DNA of 34,121 nucleotides from an uncultured Collinsella sp. Its GTDB lineage: Bacteria > Actinomycetota > Coriobacteriia > Coriobacteriales > Coriobacteriaceae. The translations under genes were made by a program, and so were the position numbers. The stretch spans positions 1-34,121 of the forward strand of contig UQZH01000019.1 of NCBI GenBank assembly GCA_900545445.1. The letters run 5' to 3'. Below are positions 8,401 through 17,000 of the stretch, piece after piece. Under the pieces are notes generated by a model. That model was not told the origin of the DNA, ran no database searches, and was given only the letters and a program-made list of their open reading frames with translations. Position 1 is the first letter of the stretch. Each line of letters opens with the position of its first letter.

Positions 8401-9085
8401 TAGCTACTCGTCAATCGCCGCGGCACTGCATGCCGAGACGGAAGACCGTGCCGCCGAGACGCGCGTGCCCATGGACGAGGCTGGCGATGATGCGGAGTCG
8501 GATGGCTCGGAGATGGCCGATGCAGACGTGGCTGTTGTCGAGCCCGTTGGCGATCCCATGGCGCTGGGCTCGGCCTTCCATGCCGCCTGCCAGTGGCTCA
8601 TCGAGATGGGTGCCGACGCGTTGCCCGCTGCGCGCGCCGATGCGCTGGCGCGTCTGTGGCGCCTGACGCCGGAGCAGCGCGGACGCTTCGATGTCGCCCT
8701 GGACCGCTGGCTTAAGTCGGCTGTTCGTGCCGACCTGCTCGCGTGGCCGTGCGTTCGCGCCGAGGTGCCGTTCTTTTCGCTGGGCTGCGAGGACGAGGAC
8801 ATCGCTCGCTACGGTGCTTATGCCGAGGGCGCCATCGACGCTTTGGCGACGAACCCGGCGGATTCGTCATGCGCGCTGGTCATCGACTACAAGACGGGCG
8901 GCACGCCGGACGAGACGTCGGAACAGCTGCAGGAGAAGCACGCCCTGCAGGCGCGCGTCTACGCTGATGTTCTGCGCAAGGCGGGCTTTGAGGCTGTGAC
9001 CGTCAAGTTCGTCCGCGTGGAGCAGCCGGATCCAACCATCTTCGTCGAACCCGCCGAGCCCCAAGTAGTCGCCTACAACTTCTAA
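5459..9085 (+). CDS. addA: AddA-like helicase-nuclease (UvrD/Rep superfamily 1)
   Basis: A 1208-residue protein with the full set of SF1 helicase motifs: Walker A SAGAGSGKT (Lys31), FTKDAASEIRDRV, STIHGMCSRIL, Walker B MIDEFQDTDQ, GDAQQSIYRFRGA, NFRSHDEVL, TVHASKGLEYP and LLYVAMTRAGE. A C-terminal RecB-type nuclease domain follows, with ALVIDYKTGG (Asp1143) and QARVYADVLRKAGF. This domain order is that of AddA, so the pair should be a two-nuclease AddAB enzyme rather than RecBCD. The ATG lies 3 bases after the addB stop, and its AGGAGGG ribosome site (5441-5447) sits inside the end of addB, so the two are co-translated. An acidic, poorly conserved stretch at about residues 930-1010 looks like a linker. 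Confidence 0.93.
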   Translation: MDLSTLMPQQLQVVKTLDRPLFVSAGAGSGKTFTLTRRIVYALSPESGPFVEHLDQVLAITFTKDAASEIRDRVRRALIEEGMDEEALTVDDAWISTIHGMCSRILRAHALELGIDPEFTVLTDTDELMDQAVEHVLGRATAPDAAPELAASLKALYAWYPMAGEGGPFGNGTTIKGLVRNLLELSSQLPGGMDDVCVVRGCADTSALADAYRAALGASKATTEKAQVALEAIDAFEASGKTMADVARLMMSCSMPRASKMFPKENVELLKAEAADTFVNIVLACGDPALDALVGLARAVEAEYRALKADQSALDNNDLLRMAYEALRDYPAIRAAYEGRFKMVMIDEFQDTDQMQVDLIRYLTGAGERALCTVGDAQQSIYRFRGAEVEVFRRQERKVGLTAAPDVAAATDAPAGELVKLVRNFRSHDEVLRYVARVFDGDTGGLMQGFLDLEPSDKRKDKLKAKASRRQALFVAGGSTQERTQAKARAIAERFQALVKAGQPQGDMVLLLGRMTNADVYAQAFRDQGLDCVIAGGSVFAQAAEVQTVRALVCALANPADTAQGFMPLLASPMFALGAQEFLALATKLDDQTGETSRRNIDAGIMSDSDVPGLQNLPLVTRAREVLRYALRRVGRDSFAAIARDVVNASGWFVRLAQRGPEGKAIAANVLKALDAVAEAEAELGNSPRSIALAFDRFLAGKEAPGALNEEGDGAVRIMTVHASKGLEYPVVAVAECFGVRKSSGAAQMGRVDGGAQVVALPARFDGVKLADGTFVKGDDVKKQFEHAFKGKGTSLWLPPELMEDVCATGSPAEAFARLRNDDLQLSLEERARLLYVAMTRAGELVILAMDAGVSRGKVTAPTFDVETDLTYDVLRRILPTGSLDMPQLDSDRLAFDNSKPGDYELISLADFTFGEQAFEANASLDVEGRLVRGDTDAADNAARSTVPGPADPEPDSFELVYPQAVGVRMGTCPFPARDSYSYSSIAAALHAETEDRAAETRVPMDEAGDDAESDGSEMADADVAVVEPVGDPMALGSAFHAACQWLIEMGADALPAARADALARLWRLTPEQRGRFDVALDRWLKSAVRADLLAWPCVRAEVPFFSLGCEDEDIARYGAYAEGAIDALATNPADSSCALVIDYKTGGTPDETSEQLQEKHALQARVYADVLRKAGFEAVTVKFVRVEQPDPTIFVEPAEPQVVAYNF

Positions 9086-9093
9086 CCACCTCA

Positions 9094-9157
9094 GGCCTTA
9101 CGGTGCTATTTGGTTAGTTTTGCGGCCGTAAAGCCCTCAATTGTCCAAATGGCACCG
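9094..9157 (+). other. Two mutually exclusive hairpins after addA
   Basis: CGGTGCTATTTGG (9101-9113) can pair with CCAAATGGCACCG (9145-9157), 13 bp with one wobble. Alternatively GGCCTTACGG (9094-9103) can pair with CCGTAAAGCC (9126-9135) with one mismatch. The two share bases 9101-9103, so only one can form. No T run follows, so this is not a standard terminator, although it may end the addBA transcript. Confidence 0.5.
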
Positions 9158-9182
9158 CAACGCATGGGAGAGCCTGGGGCGG

Positions 9183-9188
9183 TACAAT
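9183..9188 (+). promoter_or_regulatory. Probable -10 element for the DUF3284 gene
   Basis: TACAAT preceded by GGGGCGG, 33 bases before the ATG at 9222. No recognisable -35 at normal spacing. Confidence 0.4.
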
Positions 9189-9221
9189 GACTCGAACGGT
9201 TCAAACGAATAAGGAGCCATC

Positions 9222-9731
9222 ATGCAGCTCACCAAAACGCTTAAGGTGACACCGGAGGAGCTTTTTGACGCTCTGGCGGGGTCCATCATGCAGGATATCG
9301 AGAACGCCACGGGCAAGCGTCCCAGCCGCAACAAGCTCAACGGCTATAAGTACGAGAAGCGCGCCCAGTCCGCAAAAGGCAAGGCCAAGGGCACGGCGAT
9401 CAAGGTTAAGATCAAGCACTTTGACTACCCGTGCCTCTATGAGGTCCGTTTTCAGTATGCGGCGGGCATCAATACCATGCGCTATGAGGCTGCACCTGCT
9501 GGCGATGGTGCCTGCGAGCTCACCTATACCGAGGATTTTCAGGGCGTGGGTGGCAACACGTCTGGCACGCGCGGCAAGCTCGGCCTCTTCTTCTATGAGC
9601 GCAAGCTCAAGAGCCACGCCAACCAGACGATTGATCAAATCGTCAAATACATCGAGGGTGAGCGCCGCGTAAAGGCTAATCCCGCCTTCGCCGATGATAC
9701 TGCCGAAAACGCTTCGGATGTATTCCATTGA
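9222..9731 (+). CDS. DUF3284-family protein
   Basis: A 169-residue soluble protein. The start (MQLTKTLKVTPEELFDALAG), the GYKYEKR and IKIKHF-like strands and the later YEAAPAGDGACELTYTEDF pattern resemble DUF3284, a family of small Firmicutes/Actinobacteria proteins with a probable START/SRPBCC-like fold and no known function. The lysine-rich stretch around residues 45-66 (KRAQSAKGKAKGTAIKVKIK) is notable and could be nucleic-acid or membrane contacting, but that is a guess. AAGGAG at 9211-9215 sets the start. It has its own likely promoter (9183) and is followed by a low-GC gap. Confidence 0.72.
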   Translation: MQLTKTLKVTPEELFDALAGSIMQDIENATGKRPSRNKLNGYKYEKRAQSAKGKAKGTAIKVKIKHFDYPCLYEVRFQYAAGINTMRYEAAPAGDGACELTYTEDFQGVGGNTSGTRGKLGLFFYERKLKSHANQTIDQIVKYIEGERRVKANPAFADDTAENASDVFH

Positions 9732-9734
9732 TAC

Positions 9735-10135
9735 CCTGTTCAAAAGCTTTACCGCTCTTCACATCAACTGTGAACACTTCAGGCTTCGAATCAGTAGCGA
9801 GCGGCCCGACAAAAATAGTTGTTGGTAGTGCCAAATGAATAAGAATGCCACTACAAATGGCAATTGTACTCGGATCTTTCATCGCCCAAGTATCTTGGAG
9901 TGCCCTCTACGTATGTGTCTCCGTTTTCTATCTTCTGCAGCTTTTCCTTCTGTATCCCATTGAGAGAACGGAAGCGACCCGTTCTGAAAGCTCTGAAAAG
10001 GGAAGGTTTGACGCAGCCAAGATGTTCAGACGCGAAACCTGGCGTGTTGGAGAATCCGCTTTTGCGGTATTGCTTCTCCTAATCGGCACAAGCATGCTCG
10101 ATATATCTGGATGCCCTCATTCCCCTTTTTGAAGG
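9735..10135 (-). other. Low-GC gap with protein-like but broken reading frames
   Basis: The 510-bp interval 9732-10241 contains about 400 bp that is clearly AT-richer than the rest of the window. No frame has both a ribosome site and a plausible length. On the minus strand, one start-less frame (10078 down to 9851) reads very protein-like, including NGIQKEKLQKIENGDTYVEG and TPRYLGDERSEY. A second minus frame, broken by two stops, also looks coding (STIAICSGILIHLAL, then PEVFTVDVKSGKAFEQG). Plus-strand frames of 95 and 72 codons lack ribosome sites. A decayed, horizontally acquired gene is the simplest reading; a multicopy repeat or non-coding RNA is possible. Confidence 0.4.
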
Positions 10136-10195
10136 TCCCAAAAAGACTACCCGTGTGGGTTTGGGCTAGGTTCGGGTGCCGTCCGCGCCGTGCGG

Positions 10196-10201
10196 TAGAA
10201 T
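10196..10201 (+). promoter_or_regulatory. Probable -10 element for dnaE
   Basis: TAGAAT preceded by GTGCGG, 40 bases before the dnaE ATG. An inverted repeat CCCAAA...TTTGGG lies upstream (10138-10165). No clear -35. Confidence 0.4.
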
Positions 10202-10241
10202 CGTAACCCTAAGATCACGAACCCGCATCGGAGCTCATCAC

Positions 10242-13200
10242 ATGGCATTTGTCCATCTGCACAATCACACTGTTTTCTCCATGCTCGACGGCGCAACCCG
10301 TATCCAGGATATGGTCAATCGCGCCGTAGAGCTGGGCATGCCCGCCGTGGCCATTACCGATCACGGCTACATGTATGGCGTGCCCGACTTGGCGCTGGCC
10401 TGCGACGCCGTCAACCACAACACGCCCGAGTACAAAACCTGGAGCCACGACAAGGCCTTCTTGGAAAAGGATCGCCGCGACGAGTTGGTGGAGCCCGATC
10501 CCGAGGAAAACCCGCGCGAGCATGCCCAGTATGTGAAGGACATGGCCATGTGGGACGAGAAGGGCAATATCGACGAGCTCAAGCCACCCCTGGTCATCAA
10601 ACCCATCTTTGGCTGCGAGGTCTACTTTACGCCGGACGAGACGCTCGCCCGCGACCATAAGCCCGAGCTCTACCACATGATCCTTCTGGCCAAGGACCAG
10701 GAGGGTTACGTCAACCTGATGCAGACGGTCTCCGAGGCCGCCGTGCAGGGCTTTTACTACAAGCCGCGCGTGACGCTCGACAACCTGCGCCGCCATGCCA
10801 AGGGCATGATCTGCACCAGCGCCTGCATCGCCGGCATCATTCCCAAGTACATCGACCGCGGTGATATGGAGGGCGCCATCAAGTGGGCCGAGACTTTCCG
10901 TGACACCTTCGAGCCCGGCGACTTTTATATCGAGATCCAGGAACACGGCATCACCACCGACAACGGCCTGACCGACGAGCAGATGGACCGCACGCTCATC
11001 GACATCGCCAAGCAGGTGGGCGTCAAGGTCATCGCCACCAACGACTTCCACTACCTGCGCCGCGAGGACGCGCCCGTGCAGGACGTCATCATGTGCATTG
11101 GCATGAACGCCAAGGTCGACGACCCCAACCGCATGCGCATGACCGGCTCGGAGTTTTACATGAAGACCGAGGAGGAGATGCGGGCGATGTTCCCGTATTG
11201 CCCCGAGGCCTGCGACAACACGCTCGAGATTGCCGACAAGTGCTATGTGGAGCTGGACTGGGATTCCATCATCCTGCCGCGCTTCCCGTTGCTCGATCCC
11301 GGCGAGACGCACGAGAGCCAGTTCCGCCGCGAGTGCGAGAAGGGCCTGCGCCAACACTACGGTGACGACTGGGCCACGCGCGAGATCTGTGGCGTCAACA
11401 TCAAAGAGCGCTTTGAGTACGAATACAAGGTCATCTGCGACAAGGGCTTTGCCGCCTACTTTTTGATCGTCGCCGAGTACGTGCAATGGGCCAAGGACAA
11501 CGGCATCGGCGTCGGTCCCGGCCGTGGCTCGGCCGCCGGTGCTATCGTCGCCTACGCCATGAACATCACCGCGTTCGACCCGCTCGAGAACGGCCTGATG
11601 TTCGAGAGGTTCCTGTCCCCGCAGCGTACCGAGATGCCCGATATCGATATGGACTTCGACGATGAGCGGCGCCTCGAGGTCGTGGAGCACGTTCGCCAGC
11701 TCTACGGCCCCGAGAAGGTCACCCACGTCATCACCTACTCGACCATTAAGGCCAAGCAGGCCATCAACGACGCCGCGCGCGTGCTGGACTATCCGGTCTA
11801 CATGGGCCAGCGCCTGTCCAAGATGGTTTCGAGCGACCCCAAGGTCAAGCTCAAGCAGGTGCTCGAAAAGCAACCCGGCAAAGAGGATCTGTTTAACCCC
11901 GACTTTGCCGAGGCCTATAAAAAGGATGACGACGCCCGCCGTATCATCGACACGGCGCTCTCGATCGAGGGCCTCACCCGTGGCGAGGGTGTGCACGCGT
12001 GCGCCGTCCTGATCTGCCGCGATCCCGTCAACGAGCATGTGCCCACCAAGCTCGATACCAAGGGCGGCGTCGAGATTACCCAGTACGAGGGTCATACCGT
12101 TGCCGACATGGGCCTGCTCAAGATGGACTTCCTGGGCCTGCGCACGCTGACGGTTATCTCCAAGGCCAAGGCAAACATCAAGAAGAACTTCGGCATCGAC
12201 ATCAAAGAGGAAGAGATTCCCTTTGACGACCCCGAGATCTTTAAGCTCATGGGCTCCGGTCACACCGCCGGCGTCTTCCAGGTCGAGTCCGCCGGCATGA
12301 CGGCCACGATCAAGAACATGAAGCCCACCGAGTACAAGCACGTCGTGGCATTGATCGCTCTATACCGCCCGGGCCCGCTGGGCGCCGGCATGGTTTCGTC
12401 CTACATCAACCGTATGAACGGCAAGGAGCCGGCCGTCTCCTACGACGATCGCCTGGACGACATCCTGGGCGAAACCTACGGCACCATGGTCTACCAGGAG
12501 CAGGTTATGCTCATCTCCGTTGAGATGTGCGGCTTCTCCAAGGGCGAATCGGACTCGCGTATCCGTAAGCCCGTGGCTAAGAAAAAGATCAAGTTGCTCA
12601 CGTCGACGGTGCTCCACTGGGAGGATGGCTCGGACGAGACCACCTACGACCACTGGATGAACGGCGCTATCAAGAATAACTACACGCGCGAGGTCGCCCA
12701 GAAGATTTGGGACGATGTTCTCGAGTTCGCATCTTACGCCTTTAACAAGTCGCACTCCGCCGGCTACGCCATCCTGGTTATGCAGACGGCATGGCTCAAG
12801 GCGCATTATCCGCACGAGTACATGGCGGCCGTTCTGACGTCCTATACGGGCAAGACCGACAAGATCGTTCACTACGTCTCGGCGTGCCGTCACGACGGCA
12901 TCCCCGTGCTGTCGCCAGATGTCAATGAGTCCGGTACCGAGTTCACGGCTACCAAGGAAGGCGTGCGCTTTGGTCTGGCTGGCATCCGCGGCGTGGGCAC
13001 CGGCGTGGCGCAGGCGATTATCGCCGAGCGCGAGGCGGGCGGTCCGTTTAAGACGCTGCACGACTTTGTCGAGCGCGTGGACTCGAGCCAGGCTAACCGT
13101 CGCGTGATCGAATCGCTCATCAAGGCAGGCGCCTTTGACTCCACGGGGTATCCGCGTCGCCAGATGATGCACTTTGTGGACAAGAACAACCCCGAGAACA

Positions 13201-14045
13201 TCATCGATGCCGCCGTGAAGCGCCAGAAGGATCGTGCGAGCGGCCAGACGTCGTTCTTCGATATGTTTGGCGACGTTGAGGGCTCGGGCTTTGAGGTGAG
13301 CGTGCCCGATCCGGACGGCCAGGAGTGGGACCGCCACCTTAAGCTGAGCCAGGAGAAGGAGGTTCTGGGCATCTATGTCTCGGACCACCCGTTGCGCCCG
13401 TTTGAGTATGCGCTAGCCAAGGCGCGCGACTTCTCGTTCTCGCAGATCGACACCGGTTACGAGGTGCAAAACCCCACGGGCGGTACCATCAACCAGGAGA
13501 TTCCCGAGGGCAAGGCGCTGTGGTGGGCCGGCATGGTCTCGAGCGTGTCCAAGCGCGTGACCAAAAACGGCGACCCCATGGGTATTGTGCAGCTCGAGGA
13601 CATGGAAGGCGAGGCCACGGTCGTGGTGTTCCCCAAGACCTACAAAGAGGCCGAGGGATACCTGTACGGCGAGGTCGATCCCGAGACCGGTGCACAGCTG
13701 TCCGATGCGTTTGTTCGCATTAAGGGCAAGCTCGAGCGTTCGGACCGCGGCGACCAGATCATCGCGCAGGAGATCGTGCCGCTTGAGCTTAACGAGGAGA
13801 ACAACAAGCCCAAGGTGTTTGAGGTCATGGTGCCCAGCAGCCGCTTTAGCCAGGGCAATATGGCGCGTCTTGCCACGGTGCTCACCACCAACCCGGGTGG
13901 CGACCGCGTGGAGATCTTTATCGAGCAGGTGGACGGGCGCGTGCTGCGCGCCGAGGTGCCGGCCAAGGTCAACGCACGCTCGATCCCGCTGCTGGCCGAG
14001 GCCAAGGCCATTGTGGGTAACCAGGGTCGCGTGACGGTGATCTAA
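10242..14045 (+). CDS. dnaE: DNA polymerase III alpha subunit
   Basis: A 1267-residue replicative polymerase. The PHP domain opens with FVHLHNHTVFSMLDG and AITDHGYMYG. The palm holds GRGSAAGAIVAYAM and the catalytic acidic motif PDIDMDFDDER (Asp467, Asp469). The usual alpha-subunit blocks TRGEGVHACAVL, YRPGPLGAGMV, YGTMVYQEQVM and SYAFNKSHSAGYA follow, then a helix-hairpin-helix (GLAGIRGVGTGVA) and an OB domain (about residues 1085-1160). Where most DnaE proteins have LLRRAMGKKK, this one reads SRIRKPVAKKK (772-782) followed by an extra segment (TSTVLHWEDGSDETTYDHW). GGAG at 10230-10233 fixes the ATG at 10242, removing a 22-residue upstream extension. It is slightly longer than typical DnaE (about 1160) and lacks the exonuclease insertion of PolC. 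Confidence 0.97.
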   Translation: MAFVHLHNHTVFSMLDGATRIQDMVNRAVELGMPAVAITDHGYMYGVPDLALACDAVNHNTPEYKTWSHDKAFLEKDRRDELVEPDPEENPREHAQYVKDMAMWDEKGNIDELKPPLVIKPIFGCEVYFTPDETLARDHKPELYHMILLAKDQEGYVNLMQTVSEAAVQGFYYKPRVTLDNLRRHAKGMICTSACIAGIIPKYIDRGDMEGAIKWAETFRDTFEPGDFYIEIQEHGITTDNGLTDEQMDRTLIDIAKQVGVKVIATNDFHYLRREDAPVQDVIMCIGMNAKVDDPNRMRMTGSEFYMKTEEEMRAMFPYCPEACDNTLEIADKCYVELDWDSIILPRFPLLDPGETHESQFRRECEKGLRQHYGDDWATREICGVNIKERFEYEYKVICDKGFAAYFLIVAEYVQWAKDNGIGVGPGRGSAAGAIVAYAMNITAFDPLENGLMFERFLSPQRTEMPDIDMDFDDERRLEVVEHVRQLYGPEKVTHVITYSTIKAKQAINDAARVLDYPVYMGQRLSKMVSSDPKVKLKQVLEKQPGKEDLFNPDFAEAYKKDDDARRIIDTALSIEGLTRGEGVHACAVLICRDPVNEHVPTKLDTKGGVEITQYEGHTVADMGLLKMDFLGLRTLTVISKAKANIKKNFGIDIKEEEIPFDDPEIFKLMGSGHTAGVFQVESAGMTATIKNMKPTEYKHVVALIALYRPGPLGAGMVSSYINRMNGKEPAVSYDDRLDDILGETYGTMVYQEQVMLISVEMCGFSKGESDSRIRKPVAKKKIKLLTSTVLHWEDGSDETTYDHWMNGAIKNNYTREVAQKIWDDVLEFASYAFNKSHSAGYAILVMQTAWLKAHYPHEYMAAVLTSYTGKTDKIVHYVSACRHDGIPVLSPDVNESGTEFTATKEGVRFGLAGIRGVGTGVAQAIIAEREAGGPFKTLHDFVERVDSSQANRRVIESLIKAGAFDSTGYPRRQMMHFVDKNNPENIIDAAVKRQKDRASGQTSFFDMFGDVEGSGFEVSVPDPDGQEWDRHLKLSQEKEVLGIYVSDHPLRPFEYALAKARDFSFSQIDTGYEVQNPTGGTINQEIPEGKALWWAGMVSSVSKRVTKNGDPMGIVQLEDMEGEATVVVFPKTYKEAEGYLYGEVDPETGAQLSDAFVRIKGKLERSDRGDQIIAQEIVPLELNEENNKPKVFEVMVPSSRFSQGNMARLATVLTTNPGGDRVEIFIEQVDGRVLRAEVPAKVNARSIPLLAEAKAIVGNQGRVTVI

Positions 14046-14083
14046 GGGCGACCTTGCTGGTCCGCGCGAGATTGGAGGAAGTG

Positions 14084-17000
14084 ATGACGCAGGGGACGTT
14101 TGCGCAGGCGCTTCGTAAAGAGGCGGCGCTCAGCAGTACCTTTATGAAGGGGCGCTCGCTCATGCTCAACGGCGCCGTGCTGTCGTTTGAGGACTCCGGC
14201 TCGCGCTTCTCCAAAAATGTGACTATCGAGGGCTCGGTGCGCGGCTCGCGCGGCGACCTTTACAAGACGCACGTGGCGCTCGACATGGACGAGCACGAGG
14301 TTGTCGACTACGACTGCGATTGCCCCGCCGCCTTCCGCTATTCCGGCATGTGCAAGCACGCCATCGCCACGGCGCTAGCGTATCTGGATGCCAGCGGCGC
14401 CGAGCCCGTCGAGGGTTTGCGCACGCCGGTCCGCACGTTTACGGTACCGCCCGCACAGTCCAAGCAGCCCGCACGCCCCGCGCCCACCGCATCTGCGGTC
14501 AACCCCAACTTTCCCTTTCCGGCACCCATCCCCACGAGCCCGAGCCTTGTGGCGGCGCTTTCCGATCTTTCGGACGCGCGCATGGACGAGGTGGTGGCTC
14601 TGCGTCGCAAGCTCGCCGGTGCCGTGGACCCCGATGCCCCCAAGGCGGTACTGGAGCCCTCGTTGGTTCCGTACTACAATCCGCTGTTCGCCGATCGCTT
14701 TACCTGGGCGCTCGAGTTTCGCGTTCGCTGCGGCTCGGTGTCCTACGTGGTTAAGGATATCGACGGCATGGCCGACGCCTACGTGCGCGGCGGCACCTTC
14801 TCTTACGGCAAGAAGCTTACGTTTGTCCATGTGCCCGAGGCCTTTGACGAGGTGTCGACAAAGCTGCTCGACCTTATCACGATGACGGTCGCCTACCTGA
14901 GCGATATCACGAGCTCGCGCTCGGCATCGTACGACTTTGCCCGCAGCGGCTTTGTCGCCGAGCGTCAGTTGCCGGTATCCGAGTATTCCGTCGTGTCCGT
15001 GCTGGACCTGCTGCGTGGCAGGACCCTGTCCTTTGAGCCTGCTTGGTCGCGGGGGACGACGACGCATCGCGCCTACGAGGTGGCGGTCGAGCCGTCGCCG
15101 CAGGGGGAGGGACAAGCCCCGGCTAAGCGCCCGCCGCTCCTTGCCGCCAAGATTGCACCGGCGGCGGGAGGCAGCTACGACTTGCGTCTGCCGGCCGATA
15201 CGTACTGCTTTGTCGCGGGCGACGCAGCCTATCTGGTCGATACGCGCCGCGCGCGCCGTAGCGACACGGCGTTTGCCCAACATGCGGCGCCGTTCCTATC
15301 GCACTTGTTGCCCTGCCGCACGCCGGTCCATATCGCCGCCGACCAGGTGGGCGAGTTCTGCCGCATGGCGCTGCCCATCTTGCGCGACTACACCGACCTT
15401 ACCGCTCCCGCCGCGCTCGACGCCGTGGCGCCCGAGCCGAGTTTTGCCATGGCGATCGGCGTCGACGATGGGTTTGTGACCTGCAAAGTTACGGTTACCT
15501 ACGGCGATTGGTCGGCAGATCTCTTTAGTCTTGGTGCTCCGGGCAGTCCTTTCGAAGAACAGCGCCCCGGCGTTCCGCCCCGCGATACGGTGGCAGAGTT
15601 TCGCGTTATGGACACGGCGGCCCTGTATTTCGATTTCTACGAGGGCGGCCTGGCATTTGAGGAGCGCGATGACGAGAGCCTGTTCCACTTGCTGACCGAG
15701 GGCCTGTCTGCCCTGTCCGAGCTGGGCGAGGTCATGCTCAGCGACCGCCTGCGCCAGATCTCGGTGCGCCCTGCGCCCAAGCTTTCTGTGCGCGCGACCG
15801 TCAAGAGTAACCTGCTCGACGTCGAGCTGGGTGCGAGCGGGCTTTCGGCGGCTGACCTTGCCATCTACCTCGATTCCTACAAGCGTCACCAGACGTTTGC
15901 GCGCCTTACGTCGGGCGACATCGTGCGCCTGGACGAGGGCGCTCGTGCTGCGTTTGGCCTTGCCGAGGACTTGGGCGTCGATGCCGTCGACCTGCTCGAC
16001 GGCGTGTCGCTTCCCGCGTCGAGCACCCTTTTTGTCGATAGCATGCTCGCGCGCACGCCGGCGCTCGAGGCCGATCGCGACGCCGCGTTCCGCCGCACCG
16101 TCGAGCGTCTGGACACGCTCGGCAAGATGGACTTTACGGTGCCTGCCTCGCTCAAGGCCACACTGCGTGGCTACCAGGTCGACGGCTACCAGTGGCTCGG
16201 CTCGCTTGAGCATCTGGGCCTTGGCGGCATCTTGGCCGACGATATGGGCCTGGGCAAAACGCTGCAGATGATCGCGCACATTCTGGCGCGCGTGGAAGCG
16301 GGGGATACCAAGCCCACGCTCGTGGTATGCCCCGCGTCGCTCGTGTACAACTGGGCTGCCGAGTTGGAGCGCTTTGCCCCCTCGCTTGATGTGTGCGCCA
16401 TCGTGGGCGCCAAGACCCAGCGTCGCGTGCAAATTGCCGGTGCCGCCGAGCACAACGTGGTCGTGACGTCATATGACCTCATGCGCCGGGACATCGACGA
16501 ATACGTCGAGCAGGACTTTGCCCGCGTGGTGCTCGACGAAGCCCAGTACATTAAAAACCCGCTCACCCAGGTGGCCCGTGCTGCCAAGCGCCTGCCGGCC
16601 GGCGTGCGCTTTGCCTTGACGGGAACGCCCATCGAAAACCGCCTGTCCGAGCTCTGGAGTATCTTCGACTTTTTGATGCCGGGCCTTCTGGGCACGCGCG
16701 ACTCATTTGCCAAGCGCTTTGAAAGTCCCGTCGAGCATGCCGAGGGCGACAGCGCCGCTCGTCTGCAGGCGCTCGTGTCGCCGTTTGTGCTGCGTCGCGT
16801 TAAGGAAGACGTGGTGGCCGACCTGCCCGAGAAGATCGAAGACACGGTGATGGCGCAGCTTGCTGGCGAGCAGCGCAAGCTCTACCTGGCCAACCAGGAC
16901 CGCATCGCCCAGCAAGTCCAGCACCGCGAGGCCGGGGAGTTTAAGAAAGACAAGCTCAAGGTGCTCGCCGAGCTCACCAAGCTGCGCCAGATCTGTTGCG

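Noticed and set aside
9845..10132. 95-codon hydrophobic plus frame before dnaE
   Set aside because: No ribosome site. The hydrophobic look arises antisense to a minus frame that reads more like a protein; kept only as part of the low-GC island.
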